A DNA stretch of 64,000 nt from DASXHD01 sp036488725 (GTDB lineage Bacteria; Myxococcota_A; Polyangia; Polyangiales; Polyangiaceae): NCBI GenBank assembly GCA_036488725.1, contig DASXHD010000048.1:1-64000 (forward strand), read 5' to 3'. The notes under the pieces were generated by a model, which ran no database searches, had not been told where the DNA came from, and saw only the letters and a program-made list of their open reading frames with translations. The position numbers and the translations under genes are program-made. Numbering within the stretch: the first letter of the stretch is position 1; each line of letters opens with the position of its first letter. Below are positions 1 through 9,028 of this stretch, one piece after another.

Positions 1-1
1 C

Positions 2-1627
2 CTCGTGATGGAGTACATCGAGGGCGACACCGTCGGCCACTTGATGGCGCGCGCGCAGAACGTGAACCGAAAGATTCCGGTTCCGATCGTCGTGCGCATC
101 ATGCTCGACACGCTCACCGGCCTGAACGCGGCGCACGATCTCGCCGACGACGACGGCACGCCGCTCGAGATCGTTCACCGCGACGTGTCGCCGCAAAATA
201 TTTTGGTCGGCGTCGACGGCGTCGCGCGCATCACCGACTTCGGCGTCGCGAAGGCGCAAGCGCGGCTCGCGAACGCAACGCAGGGCGGCCAGCTCAAAGG
301 CAAGCTCGCGTACATGTCGCCGGAGCAAGTGCGCGGCAACTCGGTCGTCGATCGTCGCGCCGACGTGTTCGCGGCCGGCATCGTCACGTGGGAGCTCTTG
401 ACGGGGCAGCGTCTCTTCAAGGCGGAGGGCGAAGCGGAGACGCTGTTCAAAGTCGTCGCCGCCGAGGTGCCGCCGCTTCGAAACTTCGAGCCGAGCGTTC
501 CGCCGGAGGTCGAGGTCGTCGTGCGCCGCGCGCTCGCGCCGCAGGCGGCCGATCGTTTCGCGACGACGTCGGATTTCGCCGAGGCGCTCGAGCAAGCGGC
601 GCGCACGTACAACCTCGTCGCGACGGTTCGGCAGACGGCCGCGTTCGTGAACGAGATGATCGGTCTCGACATCTCGCAGCAGCGCGAGATCGTGCGCGCG
701 TGGCTCGGACGAAGCGACGTGTCGAAGAGCGGCATCGCGCGCTCGCTCGATCAACGGCCGGAGCTCGCGGCGCCTGCGGTGCCGCCCGCGGCCACGTCGG
801 CGCCCATCTTGAACATCCCGTCGCCGGCCGCGAGCTCGGGCGCGAATCTCGCCGGCCTCGACGACGACGATCTCGATCTCGCGACGCGCGTGGACGATCC
901 GGGCGACGAGGAAGACGCGACGCGCATTCAGCAGCTCCCGTCGCCGAACGCTCCGACGAGCTCCCCGATCATGTCGGTCGGCGGAAGCGGTCCGCGCCCG
1001 CAATACTCGTCGGTCCCGACGTCACGCGAGTTCCAGCCGATGGGCTCGATGATGAACCAACCGCCGACGCAGGCCGCGTTCGCTCCGCCGCAGATGTCCG
1101 CGCCGCCCGCCGCGTCGAGCGGAGCGTTCCCGCCGGCTCCGGTCGCGTACCCGTGGCAGCAACAGCAACAGCTCGCGCCCCCGCCGCAGCAAAAACGCGG
1201 GCTCCCGGTTTGGACGCTCGTCATCCCGGCGATCATCATCATCGGCGGAGCGATCTTCCTCGGCATGCGGCAGCATCGAGCGCAGCCGCATCAAGTCGCG
1301 CCGCCGCCGCCCGCGACGACGATGACGACGACGACCACGACGACCGCCGCCCCGACGGCCACCGACACGACGCCTCCCACGATTGCGACGGCGACCACAC
1401 CGACCACCGACGTGACGGCGACGCCGCCTGCGACGGGCATGACGACGGCGACGGCCACTGCGCCGGCGCCTGTCCACGTCACGGCGCCTCAAGTCGCGAC
1501 GGCGAGGCCGCAGATCGACACGACGTTCGGCGCGCCGCACACGACGACGGTCCGCCCGCGTCCGGCGCCGACGCATCACTCGAACGCAGCTACGGTTGAC
1601 AGCAAAGAGTTCGGCGGTCGAGACTGA
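2..1627 (+). CDS. Transmembrane Ser/Thr protein kinase, 5' end outside window
   Basis: This is the C-terminal part of a eukaryotic-type protein kinase; the frame is open to the left edge, so the P-loop and catalytic Lys lie outside. Counting from the first Met after the edge, the hinge reads VMEYIEG, the catalytic loop HRDVSPQN is at about 58-65, the metal-binding DFG at 78-80 and SPEQ (APE motif) at 105-108. All are intact, so the kinase should be active. A long Pro/Ala-rich linker follows, then one membrane segment at about 399-421, then a Thr-rich tail that would lie outside the cytoplasm. The next gene starts 8 bases downstream and encodes a secreted helical-repeat protein, so the two probably form one unit. 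The phosphorylation target cannot be told. Confidence 0.93.
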   Translation, partial: LVMEYIEGDTVGHLMARAQNVNRKIPVPIVVRIMLDTLTGLNAAHDLADDDGTPLEIVHRDVSPQNILVGVDGVARITDFGVAKAQARLANATQGGQLKGKLAYMSPEQVRGNSVVDRRADVFAAGIVTWELLTGQRLFKAEGEAETLFKVVAAEVPPLRNFEPSVPPEVEVVVRRALAPQAADRFATTSDFAEALEQAARTYNLVATVRQTAAFVNEMIGLDISQQREIVRAWLGRSDVSKSGIARSLDQRPELAAPAVPPAATSAPILNIPSPAASSGANLAGLDDDDLDLATRVDDPGDEEDATRIQQLPSPNAPTSSPIMSVGGSGPRPQYSSVPTSREFQPMGSMMNQPPTQAAFAPPQMSAPPAASSGAFPPAPVAYPWQQQQQLAPPPQQKRGLPVWTLVIPAIIIIGGAIFLGMRQHRAQPHQVAPPPPATTMTTTTTTTAAPTATDTTPPTIATATTPTTDVTATPPATGMTTATATAPAPVHVTAPQVATARPQIDTTFGAPHTTTVRPRPAPTHHSNAATVDSKEFGGRD

Positions 1628-1635
1628 GGTCCGAC

Positions 1636-2613
1636 ATGCGAGCTTGGGTCAAGTCGATCGCGCTGGTCGGGATCGCCGCGTCGACGTTGGCCGCGCGCCC
1701 GGCCGCCGCGCAACAGAAGAGCGAAGCCGACAAGCTGTTCGACGAGGGCGCGGCCCTCATGAAAGAGAATCGCTACGGCGAGGCGTGCGCGAAGTTCGCT
1801 GCGAGCAATCGGCTCGACCCGGAGATCGGCGGCCTCTTGTGGCTCGCCGACTGCTACTCGCGCAACGGTCAAATCGCGAGCTCGTACAAAACGTACAAAG
1901 ACGCCCAGAAAATGGCGCTCGATCGCAAAGACAAGAAGCAGCGCGACAAGGTCGCCGAGCGCCACATCGAAGAGCTCGAGCCGCGTCTCACGAAGCTCGC
2001 GATCGTCGTGCCGCACGACCAGCGCGTGCCGGGGCTCGTCGTTTCGCGCGATGCGAACAAAGTCGATCCCGCCGAGTTCGGTCTCGCGCAGCCGATCGAT
2101 CCGGGCTCGTTCACGATCACCGCAACCGCTCCGAATTACGAGAAGTGGTCGCAAAAAGTCGACGCGAGCGGCGAAGGTCAAACCGCGACGGTGACCGTCG
2201 GACCGCTCGTGAAAATCGCGATCGCCCAGCCCGGGCCGCCGCCGAACGCTCCGGATCCTGCTTTCGTGTATCACGTCGGCGGTATCGTCACCGGCGCGAT
2301 AGGTCTCGTCGCGATCGGCGTCGGGAGCGCGTTCGGTCTCATCGCAGGCGACCACTTGAAGGAGTCAAACTCCACGCACTGCGACATCAACGACACGTGT
2401 GACGCCGTCGGGCTGCAGCTTCGTAGCGAAGCGAAGGACGCCGCGCTCGCGTCGACGATCCTCTTCGTCGCAGGCGGCGTCGCGCTCGCCGCGGGCATCA
2501 CGATCTTCTTGCTCGCTCCGCACAAGAAAACCACGACGGCGCCCGTGTTCGGGTACATCGCGCCGGCCGTGGGCGACGGCCTTTACGGCGCGGTCGTCGG
2601 CGGAAGCTTCTGA
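1636..2613 (+). CDS. Secreted TPR-like protein with two C-terminal membrane segments
   Basis: The 325-residue product starts with a signal peptide ending near ARPAAAQQ. Residues about 30-120 look like a short tetratricopeptide region (EADKLFDEGAALMKENRY, then FAASNRLDP). A beta-rich, PEGA-like part follows, then two hydrophobic segments at about 211-235 and 270-295. The layout suggests an inner-membrane protein with a periplasmic repeat domain. GAGG lies 8 bases before the ATG. It follows a Ser/Thr kinase by 8 bases, and the kinase at 29.3 kb has a partner of the same plan (30682-31407), which suggests a kinase-partner cassette. Its last 31 bases overlap the convergent Fe-S gene. The exact function is not recognised. 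Confidence 0.85.
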   Translation: MRAWVKSIALVGIAASTLAARPAAAQQKSEADKLFDEGAALMKENRYGEACAKFAASNRLDPEIGGLLWLADCYSRNGQIASSYKTYKDAQKMALDRKDKKQRDKVAERHIEELEPRLTKLAIVVPHDQRVPGLVVSRDANKVDPAEFGLAQPIDPGSFTITATAPNYEKWSQKVDASGEGQTATVTVGPLVKIAIAQPGPPPNAPDPAFVYHVGGIVTGAIGLVAIGVGSAFGLIAGDHLKESNSTHCDINDTCDAVGLQLRSEAKDAALASTILFVAGGVALAAGITIFLLAPHKKTTTAPVFGYIAPAVGDGLYGAVVGGSF

Positions 2614-3617
2614 TCGACGACGCTCATCAGATCGACGACGTCGGCGCCGACCGATCGAAACCGCAGGACGCTCGACGCGCACGCGGTGACGATCGGAGCG
2701 CCGTCCGCGTCGGCGACGCGTTTGTTCGCGATCGCGCGCGACGTCTCCGGCATCGTCAAAGGGAGCAATCCACCCGCGCCGCTGCATTCGGCGCGCTCGC
2801 GTCGCAGGTCGAACTCGAGCGGCGCGCGCCCGAGCGCCCGCGTGAGGACCGTGCGCGGCGCATCGTAGATTCCGAGACCGCGTCCGAGCTGACACGGGTC
2901 GTGCCATCGCATCGCGCGCTCGCCGTCACCCTCGAGGAGCTCGCCCACGCGCGCGGCGACGTGCTCGACGAGCAGCGTGACGTGCGCACCCGCTTCGCGT
3001 AACGCCATCGCACAGCCGGGATCGACCGCGACGATTTCGCGACCTCGAAACTGCGCGCCGTGCTCCTCGAACCGCCGCTTGTCGCCGGCCATCCGGAGCG
3101 GCAACCCGCAGCACGCGCGCTCGAGCGCGACGTCGCCGAGGAGCTTGGCGGCGACCGACCCCGCGGACTGCGCGATTTCGGGCAGCTTGCGGTCGTAGAG
3201 ACACCCCACGAGGACAGCCGTTTTCCCTCGGATCGAGGGAGATCGTTCGGATCCGAACGATCCGAGCGTTTTCTTGGCCGCGGCAGGTCCCAGGCCCTTT
3301 TGCATCAGGGCGTCCCGCGCGTCGAAGAGGGTCGGCCCGACCTCGTTGCGGTGGTCGCACGCCTCCCGGCACGCAAAGCAGCCGGTGCACGCCCACGCTG
3401 GCGCCGCGTGCGACTCGTCGAGCGGGACGTCCCCGCGCGCCGCGAAGTACGCCGTCGACATCTTCCCCCACGGAATCAGCGTCTCGCGCGGCTCGGCGTT
3501 CGAAACCGGGCACGCGCTGCGACAAAGCTTCGGACAATAGACGCACGTCTCGAGCTCGCGCCGCCGTGCTTCGAGCACGGGGAGCTGCCGCATCGGCCGC
3601 TTCTCGAACGGGCTCAC
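2583..3617 (-). CDS. Fe-S cluster binding protein with CCG motifs (GlpC/HdrD/LutA-like)
   Basis: The 344-residue protein has two ferredoxin-type Cys clusters near its N-terminus (CVYCPKLCRSACP, then CTGCFACREAC). Two CCG-family segments follow: CCGLPLRMAGD near residue 170, and CSGAGGLLP near 285, where the second Cys of the usual CCG is Ser. In the family such proteins pass electrons in glycerol-3-phosphate, lactate or heterodisulfide oxidation and normally pair with a flavoprotein, but none is adjacent here. The GTG start overlaps the stop of the upstream FHA gene (GTGA), so translation is probably coupled. The 3' end overlaps the convergent TPR gene by 31 bases. The electron donor and substrate cannot be assigned. 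Confidence 0.85.
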   Translation of the reverse strand: MSPFEKRPMRQLPVLEARRRELETCVYCPKLCRSACPVSNAEPRETLIPWGKMSTAYFAARGDVPLDESHAAPAWACTGCFACREACDHRNEVGPTLFDARDALMQKGLGPAAAKKTLGSFGSERSPSIRGKTAVLVGCLYDRKLPEIAQSAGSVAAKLLGDVALERACCGLPLRMAGDKRRFEEHGAQFRGREIVAVDPGCAMALREAGAHVTLLVEHVAARVGELLEGDGERAMRWHDPCQLGRGLGIYDAPRTVLTRALGRAPLEFDLRRERAECSGAGGLLPLTMPETSRAIANKRVADADGAPIVTACASSVLRFRSVGADVVDLMSVVDQKLPPTTAP

Positions 3618-4489
3618 CTGTATGTGAAGCGGACTTCGTGATCGCAGATGCGGAAGGCGTCGCCCTCGGCGATCTGTTTTCGCGCGATGCGCTGGCCGTT
3701 GTACTCGACGCCGTTGGTCGAGCCCATGTCGACCATGAAGTACACGCCGTTCTGGAACTCGACCATCGCGTGCTGGCGCGACACGTTCGGGTCCTTCAGC
3801 GTGAGGTCGCTCGACTGCTTGCCGCGGCCGATGACGAATCGCTCTTTGTTGATCGGAATTTTTTCGCCGCTGTAGATGACGCTCAGCGCGGTCGGCGCGG
3901 GCGCGGCTTGGCCGTAACCGTTGTATCCGCTCTGACGCGGAATCGGCGGCGGCACGCTGCGCGGCGCAGGCGGGATTTGCATCTGCATCTGCTGCGGAGG
4001 CGGCGGCGGCCGCGAAGGCGACATGCCTGGAGGAGGCGGCAGCCCACCGCCACGACCCATCGGGCTCGGCGGCGACGGCGGCGCGCTGAGGCGTGCGCCA
4101 GGAGGCGGCGGCAACCCACCGCCCGTTTGCGGACGCCCCATCGGCGGCGCGCCGTAACGTCCAGGCGGCGGCGGAAGCGGCGCAGCCGAACGCATCTGCG
4201 GCGGCGGCGGCACGGCCGGCGTCTGAATGTTCTGCGGGATGCCGCTCGGCGGCGGCCCGTACGAATTGCTGCCGCCGGGCATCGACGGCTCACGTCCCGG
4301 GTACGGCGTCTTCGTGGCGGCGGGGCCGTAGCTCCGCTGCCGCGCGTACTGCTTCATCGCTTCGTTGATCAAGTAGTCGACGCTGCACTCGAGCTCGCGC
4401 GCCATCTGCTCGAACGTTTCCCAGAGCACGTCCCTGCATTGAAAGGAACGGGTGCTCTTTTTGTTCGGATCGGAGCTCATTGCATTCAT
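3614..4489 (-). CDS. Ribbon-helix-helix-like/FHA domain fusion with a proline-rich linker
   Basis: The 291-residue product begins with a short basic helical module (about 15-50: FEQMARELECSVDYLINEAM) that fits a ribbon-helix-helix DNA-binding fold. About 150 residues rich in Pro, Gly and Met follow. A C-terminal FHA domain carries the phosphothreonine-binding signature: FVIGRGKQSSDL, then NVSRQHAMVEF and DMGSTNGVEYNG. FHA domains read Thr phosphorylation, and this region encodes Ser/Thr kinases, so it may be a kinase-responsive DNA-binding protein (inference). The ATG at 4489 overlaps the upstream stop as ATGA, which decides the start against longer frames. A GTGA overlap links it to the downstream Fe-S gene. 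Confidence 0.88.
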   Translation of the reverse strand: MNAMSSDPNKKSTRSFQCRDVLWETFEQMARELECSVDYLINEAMKQYARQRSYGPAATKTPYPGREPSMPGGSNSYGPPPSGIPQNIQTPAVPPPPQMRSAAPLPPPPGRYGAPPMGRPQTGGGLPPPPGARLSAPPSPPSPMGRGGGLPPPPGMSPSRPPPPPQQMQMQIPPAPRSVPPPIPRQSGYNGYGQAAPAPTALSVIYSGEKIPINKERFVIGRGKQSSDLTLKDPNVSRQHAMVEFQNGVYFMVDMGSTNGVEYNGQRIARKQIAEGDAFRICDHEVRFTYR

Positions 4490-6060
4490 TTGTTCGTCAT
4501 CGAGGGTTCGACGCAGAACTTCACGAACTCGCCTACGGTCGTGATGGTCTTCGACTCGGTCTCTTGCGAGCCGGGCTTCGGAACGACGCACGTCCAGCCG
4601 CAGTCATCATCCTTATCGCACTTCGGCACGGGCGTTTTGTCGTCCTCGTGTGATTGTACCACGGAGAGGTCGGCTTTCTTACCCTCGTAATAGAAACCGA
4701 GGGCCGTGAGCTTCGGGCCGAGCTCTTTCGAGCTCAAATAAGGCCGAATCGCGTCGGCGGGCTTGACCGCGCCGTCCATTTTCCCGATGAGCGCGCCGTA
4801 CGTCGTTGGCTCCGACAAGCCCATCTTTTGCGCGGGCGACGCCGGCAGGTGACGCATGAACTCGGGAAGGCCGTCGGTCTTCATCGTCTTCAAGACGAGC
4901 GACGCGGCGACCCAGCGCACCTTCCATTTTTTGGATTCGAAGAGCGTGTAGAGCTTCGGGACGATTTGATCCTTCGGCAGCTCGCCGAGCCGCGCGAACG
5001 CGAGATCGCGAACCGAGTCGGGCGTCGCTTCGTCCTTCGCGATCGCGAAGATGTGATCGACGTCGGCCGTGTTGTTCTTGTCGACGCGGTTCTCGAGCGC
5101 GGCCAGCGCCGCCTTGCGACGCTCTTCGCTGTTCTTCGGATTGCCCGCGAAGCCGATGCAGTAATCGATGATCGGCCGTCCGCCGATTTTCTTCATCGAC
5201 GTGAAGATTTTGACGAGCTCCTGCTCTTGGAACTTGTCGAGCTGGATCGTCAGCTGCTGCTCGGTCACGTTCGCGCCCGAGCGCTTGTTCGCTTCTTGGA
5301 CGAGCGGTTTTTCTTTCGCGATCCAATCGGGCGAGTCGATCTTCTGCGCGAGCGCGACGAGCTGAATCGAGGCTTTTTCCTTGGTTTGCGCGTCGCCGAG
5401 ATCCGCGACGAGGCTCGCCATGCGATCGACTTTGTTCGACTGCTCCGTCATGAGCGGCGGCAAGCCCTTCACGGCCGGCGCGCCGAAGAAACGCATCATC
5501 TGTTCGACGCCGTAGGCTTGCGCGCTGTTGTCGATGCGGTCTTCGAAGTCGGTCTGCGTCCACTGAATGAGCGCGGCGGTGAGGTCCGTCTTGCTCTTTT
5601 CGTCCGCGACGAGCGGCGGGTCGTGCGACATCAGCGCGAACGCCGCGTCCTTGAACGGGACCGTCGCGTCCGGATCCATCGTGCCGTCCGGCTTCCTCAC
5701 CGGAGGCGGCGCTTCGATTTCTTTGACGAGCTCCGGCGTCATGCCGATCACGATCTTGCGGCGCGAATCTTCGTCGAGCGACGCCATCGCCGACACGAGC
5801 TGGTCGATGCCGATGCGTTTGCCCGCGCGCGGCTTCATGCGAATCAGCGACATCGCCGCTTCGGTGCGAAGCTGAATCGAATACTTGTCGTGCGTCAGCA
5901 CGGCGACGAGCTTCTCGGGGCCGCGCTCGGTTCCCTCCCAGCGGTGGACGTCGCTTTCACTCACCGCGCAGCCGGCCGTCTGAGCACCGGCAGCCGCCAT
6001 CACGCCCAGGAGCATCGCGGTGCTCGCTCTTTGCATCCACCTTCGCGACCAATCTCTCAT
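4486..6060 (-). CDS. Lipoprotein with HEAT-like helical repeats
   Basis: The 524-residue product has a signal peptide followed by a lipobox (AGAQTAGC), so it is probably a lipid-anchored envelope protein. The rest is helical and repetitive, with segments such as LRTEAAMSLIRMKP, RKAALAALENRVD and VRWVAASLVLKTM that look like HEAT/ARM repeats. The C-terminus has a small Cys-containing part (CDKDDDCGWTC). It is the first gene of a three-gene unit with ATGA and GTGA overlaps, and faces the divergent ftsK gene across 88 bases. HEAT-type repeats usually bind proteins; no catalytic motif is visible. The repeat call rests on pattern only. Confidence 0.75.
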   Translation of the reverse strand: MRDWSRRWMQRASTAMLLGVMAAAGAQTAGCAVSESDVHRWEGTERGPEKLVAVLTHDKYSIQLRTEAAMSLIRMKPRAGKRIGIDQLVSAMASLDEDSRRKIVIGMTPELVKEIEAPPPVRKPDGTMDPDATVPFKDAAFALMSHDPPLVADEKSKTDLTAALIQWTQTDFEDRIDNSAQAYGVEQMMRFFGAPAVKGLPPLMTEQSNKVDRMASLVADLGDAQTKEKASIQLVALAQKIDSPDWIAKEKPLVQEANKRSGANVTEQQLTIQLDKFQEQELVKIFTSMKKIGGRPIIDYCIGFAGNPKNSEERRKAALAALENRVDKNNTADVDHIFAIAKDEATPDSVRDLAFARLGELPKDQIVPKLYTLFESKKWKVRWVAASLVLKTMKTDGLPEFMRHLPASPAQKMGLSEPTTYGALIGKMDGAVKPADAIRPYLSSKELGPKLTALGFYYEGKKADLSVVQSHEDDKTPVPKCDKDDDCGWTCVVPKPGSQETESKTITTVGEFVKFCVEPSMTNK

Positions 6061-6148
6061 CGGCTCTCCGAATTTCCCTCGGCGATGCTACTCAAAAGTT
6101 GGCCCCTCACGGCGAGAATAATAGGTTCCGATGTAGGGTAAAGTCGGA

Positions 6149-8641
6149 ATGTCCGCATTGTTCCTGCCGCGGCCGCCGGACAACGATCCGCCGGCGAACG
6201 TGAAAGTACGAATCGTCGGAGCCGGCGCGGCGCATGCGCGCGGCCGCGAGGCGATCGCCCTCGTTTTGTGGATGAGCGCGACCTTTCTCACGCTCGCCCT
6301 AGCGTCGTACGGCGCCGGCACGAACTGGGTCGGACCGGTGGGCGAAACCTGCGCGGGCGCGCTCGTCTGGCTCGTCGGCGTGGTCGCGTGGGCGCTTCCC
6401 ATCGAGCTCGCGTTGCTCGGCGTTCCGTTCGTGCGTCATCGCGATTCGCTCGCGACGCCGGCGCGGCTCGCGGGCGATTTGCTGATGGCGATCCTCGCGG
6501 CGGCGCTCGTTCAAGTGGGTTGGGCGGGGGCGACGGCGTTCCAAGGACACATCGCGGCGGGCGCGGTCGGCGAGCTCTTCGGCGAGGTCGCGCGGTCGCT
6601 CTTCTCGACGATCGGATCATTTCTCGTCGGCTTCGCGTGCATCGGGCTGCTCTTGATCAGTCGCGCGTCGTTCTCGTTCATCGGTTTGATGAACTGGCTC
6701 GGTCGCACGTCGGTTCGTGGCGCGAGCGGGACCGCGCGCGGCGCGAAGACCGTCGCCGAAGCGTGGAAGACCGCGCGCGAGCTCGAGAAGGAAGAGCGCG
6801 AACAAGAGCGGATCGCGGGGCTTCCGAAGGTGAATGCGGAGATCGACGACGAAGCGATCATCGCGGCGTCGGAGCCGGAATCGGATTCGGAGCCGGACAC
6901 GGATTCGGCGACCGAGACGGTCACGGAGACCGAGCCGGCGGCGGAGCCGGTCAAGCCGCGGAAGAAAAAAGAAAAGAGCATCGCCGAGGTCGTCGCGGCG
7001 CCCGACGTCGTCGAAGAAGCGCCGAAGCCGAAATCGAAGCGACCGCCCAAAAAGAAAGACGAGGGGCTCACGATCGTCGACACGTCGGCGGCGCTCGAGC
7101 AGGAGCGGCCGGTCGCGAAAAAGGAAAGGGCGGGGAGCTTCGCGCTGCCGTCGATCGAGTACCTCACCGGCGCGGGGATCGAAGGCAACATCACGATCGA
7201 TCGCGAGGCGCTCTACAAAGACGCCGAGCTCCTGACGAAGACGCTCGCGGACTACGGCGTGAGCGGCAAGGTCGAAGAAGTCTTGCCAGGGCCGACGGTG
7301 ACGACGTTCGAGGTGTCGACTGCGGCGGGGACGAAGGTGTCGAAGGTCGCGGGGCTCGCCGACGATCTCGCGCTCGCGCTCGCCCGCAAGGTGCGTATCG
7401 TGGCGCCGATTCCGGGGAAAAATCGCATCGGATTCGAGCTGCCGAACAAGCACCGCGTGCCCGTGAATTTGCGGGAGCTCGTCGAGGATCGGCGTTTTCA
7501 ATCGCTCAACGTGCCGCTTCCGGTCGTGCTCGGGCGCGACATCCAGGGGCACCCGGTCTACGCCGATCTCGCGTCGATGCCGCACGTTATCGTTGCAGGT
7601 GCAACGGGTGCCGGAAAGAGCGTCGGGCTCAACGTCATGCTCGCCTCGCTCCTCTATCGGCGCACGCCCGAGGAGCTTCGCTTGCTCATGGTCGATCCGA
7701 AGGTCGTCGAGCTCGCGCCGTTCGATCGCATTCCGCACATGCTCTTGCCGGTCGTGACCGACATGAAGCAAGCGGCGAACGCGCTCAAGTGGGCCGTCGA
7801 CGAGATGGAGCGGCGCTATCAGATGTTCGCCGACGCGGGCACGAAGAACATCGGCACGTACAACAACTGGGTCGAGCGCGTGCGGCGCGGCGACGTGAAG
7901 AACCCGCTTCCGAAATCTTCGATCGGAAAAAATCCGGACGGTACGACCGACGAAATCAAAGACGCCGACGAAGGCACGCAGCCGCTGCCCGAGCGATTGC
8001 CGTTCATCGTGCTGGTCGTCGACGAGTTCGCCGACTTGATGATGCAGCAGGGAAAAGACGTCGAATCGGCGGTCGCGCGGCTCGCTCAAAAAGCGCGCGC
8101 GGCGGGCATGCACGTGATCTTGGCGACGCAGCGGCCGAGCGTCGACGTCATCACCGGCATGATCAAAGCGAACTTTCCGACGCGCATCGCGTTCCGTGTG
8201 GCGCAGAAGGTCGACTCGCGCACCATCCTCGACGAGCAAGGCGCCGAGCATCTCCTCGGACGCGGCGACATGCTCATCAAGCTCAACGGCACCAACGAGA
8301 CCAAGCGCGTGCAGTGCCCGATGATCACCGAAGAAGAAGTGCAGCAGGTGACCGACTTCCTCCGCACGCAGGGCGAGCCGGTCTACGACGAGAACATCTT
8401 GAAGCCGCGCGACGACGACGCGGGCTCGAGCGACGACGAAGAGATGGACAAGGACTCGATGTACGACGAGGCAGTTCGCATCGTCGCCGACACGCGCCGC
8501 TGCTCCACGTCGTGGCTGCAGCGCAAGCTCGGGCTCGGCTATAACCGCGCCGCGCGGATCGTCGAGATGATGGAACGCCAAGGAATCGTGGGCCCGTCGA
8601 ACGGCGCCAAGGATCGCGAAGTCTTGATCGGCAGCATTTAG
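6149..8641 (+). CDS. ftsK: DNA translocase FtsK/SpoIIIE
   Basis: The 830-residue protein has the full FtsK layout. The N-terminus carries four membrane segments (about 30-185). An acidic and basic linker follows (about 200-340, with runs of Glu/Ser and Lys). The motor domain contains the Walker A motif VAGATGAGKSVG near residue 486, a Walker B region FIVLVVDEFADLMMQ, and the ATQRPSVDVITG segment. The C-terminal gamma winged helix (about 770-830, SWLQRKLGLGYNRAARIVE) is the part that reads KOPS DNA. FtsK pumps chromosomal DNA through the division septum and drives dimer resolution at dif. Length and motifs are typical and no defect is seen. It is divergent from the HEAT lipoprotein operon. Confidence 0.97.
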   Translation: MSALFLPRPPDNDPPANVKVRIVGAGAAHARGREAIALVLWMSATFLTLALASYGAGTNWVGPVGETCAGALVWLVGVVAWALPIELALLGVPFVRHRDSLATPARLAGDLLMAILAAALVQVGWAGATAFQGHIAAGAVGELFGEVARSLFSTIGSFLVGFACIGLLLISRASFSFIGLMNWLGRTSVRGASGTARGAKTVAEAWKTARELEKEEREQERIAGLPKVNAEIDDEAIIAASEPESDSEPDTDSATETVTETEPAAEPVKPRKKKEKSIAEVVAAPDVVEEAPKPKSKRPPKKKDEGLTIVDTSAALEQERPVAKKERAGSFALPSIEYLTGAGIEGNITIDREALYKDAELLTKTLADYGVSGKVEEVLPGPTVTTFEVSTAAGTKVSKVAGLADDLALALARKVRIVAPIPGKNRIGFELPNKHRVPVNLRELVEDRRFQSLNVPLPVVLGRDIQGHPVYADLASMPHVIVAGATGAGKSVGLNVMLASLLYRRTPEELRLLMVDPKVVELAPFDRIPHMLLPVVTDMKQAANALKWAVDEMERRYQMFADAGTKNIGTYNNWVERVRRGDVKNPLPKSSIGKNPDGTTDEIKDADEGTQPLPERLPFIVLVVDEFADLMMQQGKDVESAVARLAQKARAAGMHVILATQRPSVDVITGMIKANFPTRIAFRVAQKVDSRTILDEQGAEHLLGRGDMLIKLNGTNETKRVQCPMITEEEVQQVTDFLRTQGEPVYDENILKPRDDDAGSSDDEEMDKDSMYDEAVRIVADTRRCSTSWLQRKLGLGYNRAARIVEMMERQGIVGPSNGAKDREVLIGSI

Positions 8642-8664
8642 CGGCAAATTCGGAGGGACTCGAC

Positions 8665-9024
8665 GTGGGCGAAAATCGCGCTAAATTGCCACAGCTTCCA
8701 GGCATGCCTTCCCGCGACCGCGATCAAGACCACGAAGAGTCCGGCGAGTTTCCGAGTGCCACCGAGGGCTCGGGGCCCGCGTCGTGCTCGTCGCCTCGTT
8801 GGCCCACGCGCCCGGCGAAGGCGTGCTCGATCACCGATCAGCAGCATCGCGTTCGCTTGATCAACGACATCTCGAAGCTACTGAACGACCCGTGCGTGCC
8901 CGATTCGGCGAAGGCCGCGGGGCTCACGCTGATCGGGTGGCTCGCGCGCAGGCAGCCCGGCGAAGACGCGCACGGTTACGGCGTCGCCGAGGCGCAGCGC
9001 GCTCGGGCGGCTCGTCGCCGCTGA
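8665..9024 (+). CDS. Small hypothetical protein (119 aa)
   Basis: This short gene fills the space between ftsK and the propeller gene. The GTG start has a strong ribosome binding site, GGAGGG, 7 bases upstream, which is the main reason to accept it. The first 50 residues are charged and Pro/Ser-rich. The second half holds amphipathic helices (VRLINDISKLLND, then AAGLTLIGWLARRQ). There are two Cys near residues 37 and 63 but no recognised domain. The stop lies 4 bases before the GTG of the next gene, so co-transcription is likely. No signal peptide is evident. Confidence 0.6.
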   Translation: MGENRAKLPQLPGMPSRDRDQDHEESGEFPSATEGSGPASCSSPRWPTRPAKACSITDQQHRVRLINDISKLLNDPCVPDSAKAAGLTLIGWLARRQPGEDAHGYGVAEAQRARAARRR

Positions 9025-9028
9025 CGCG

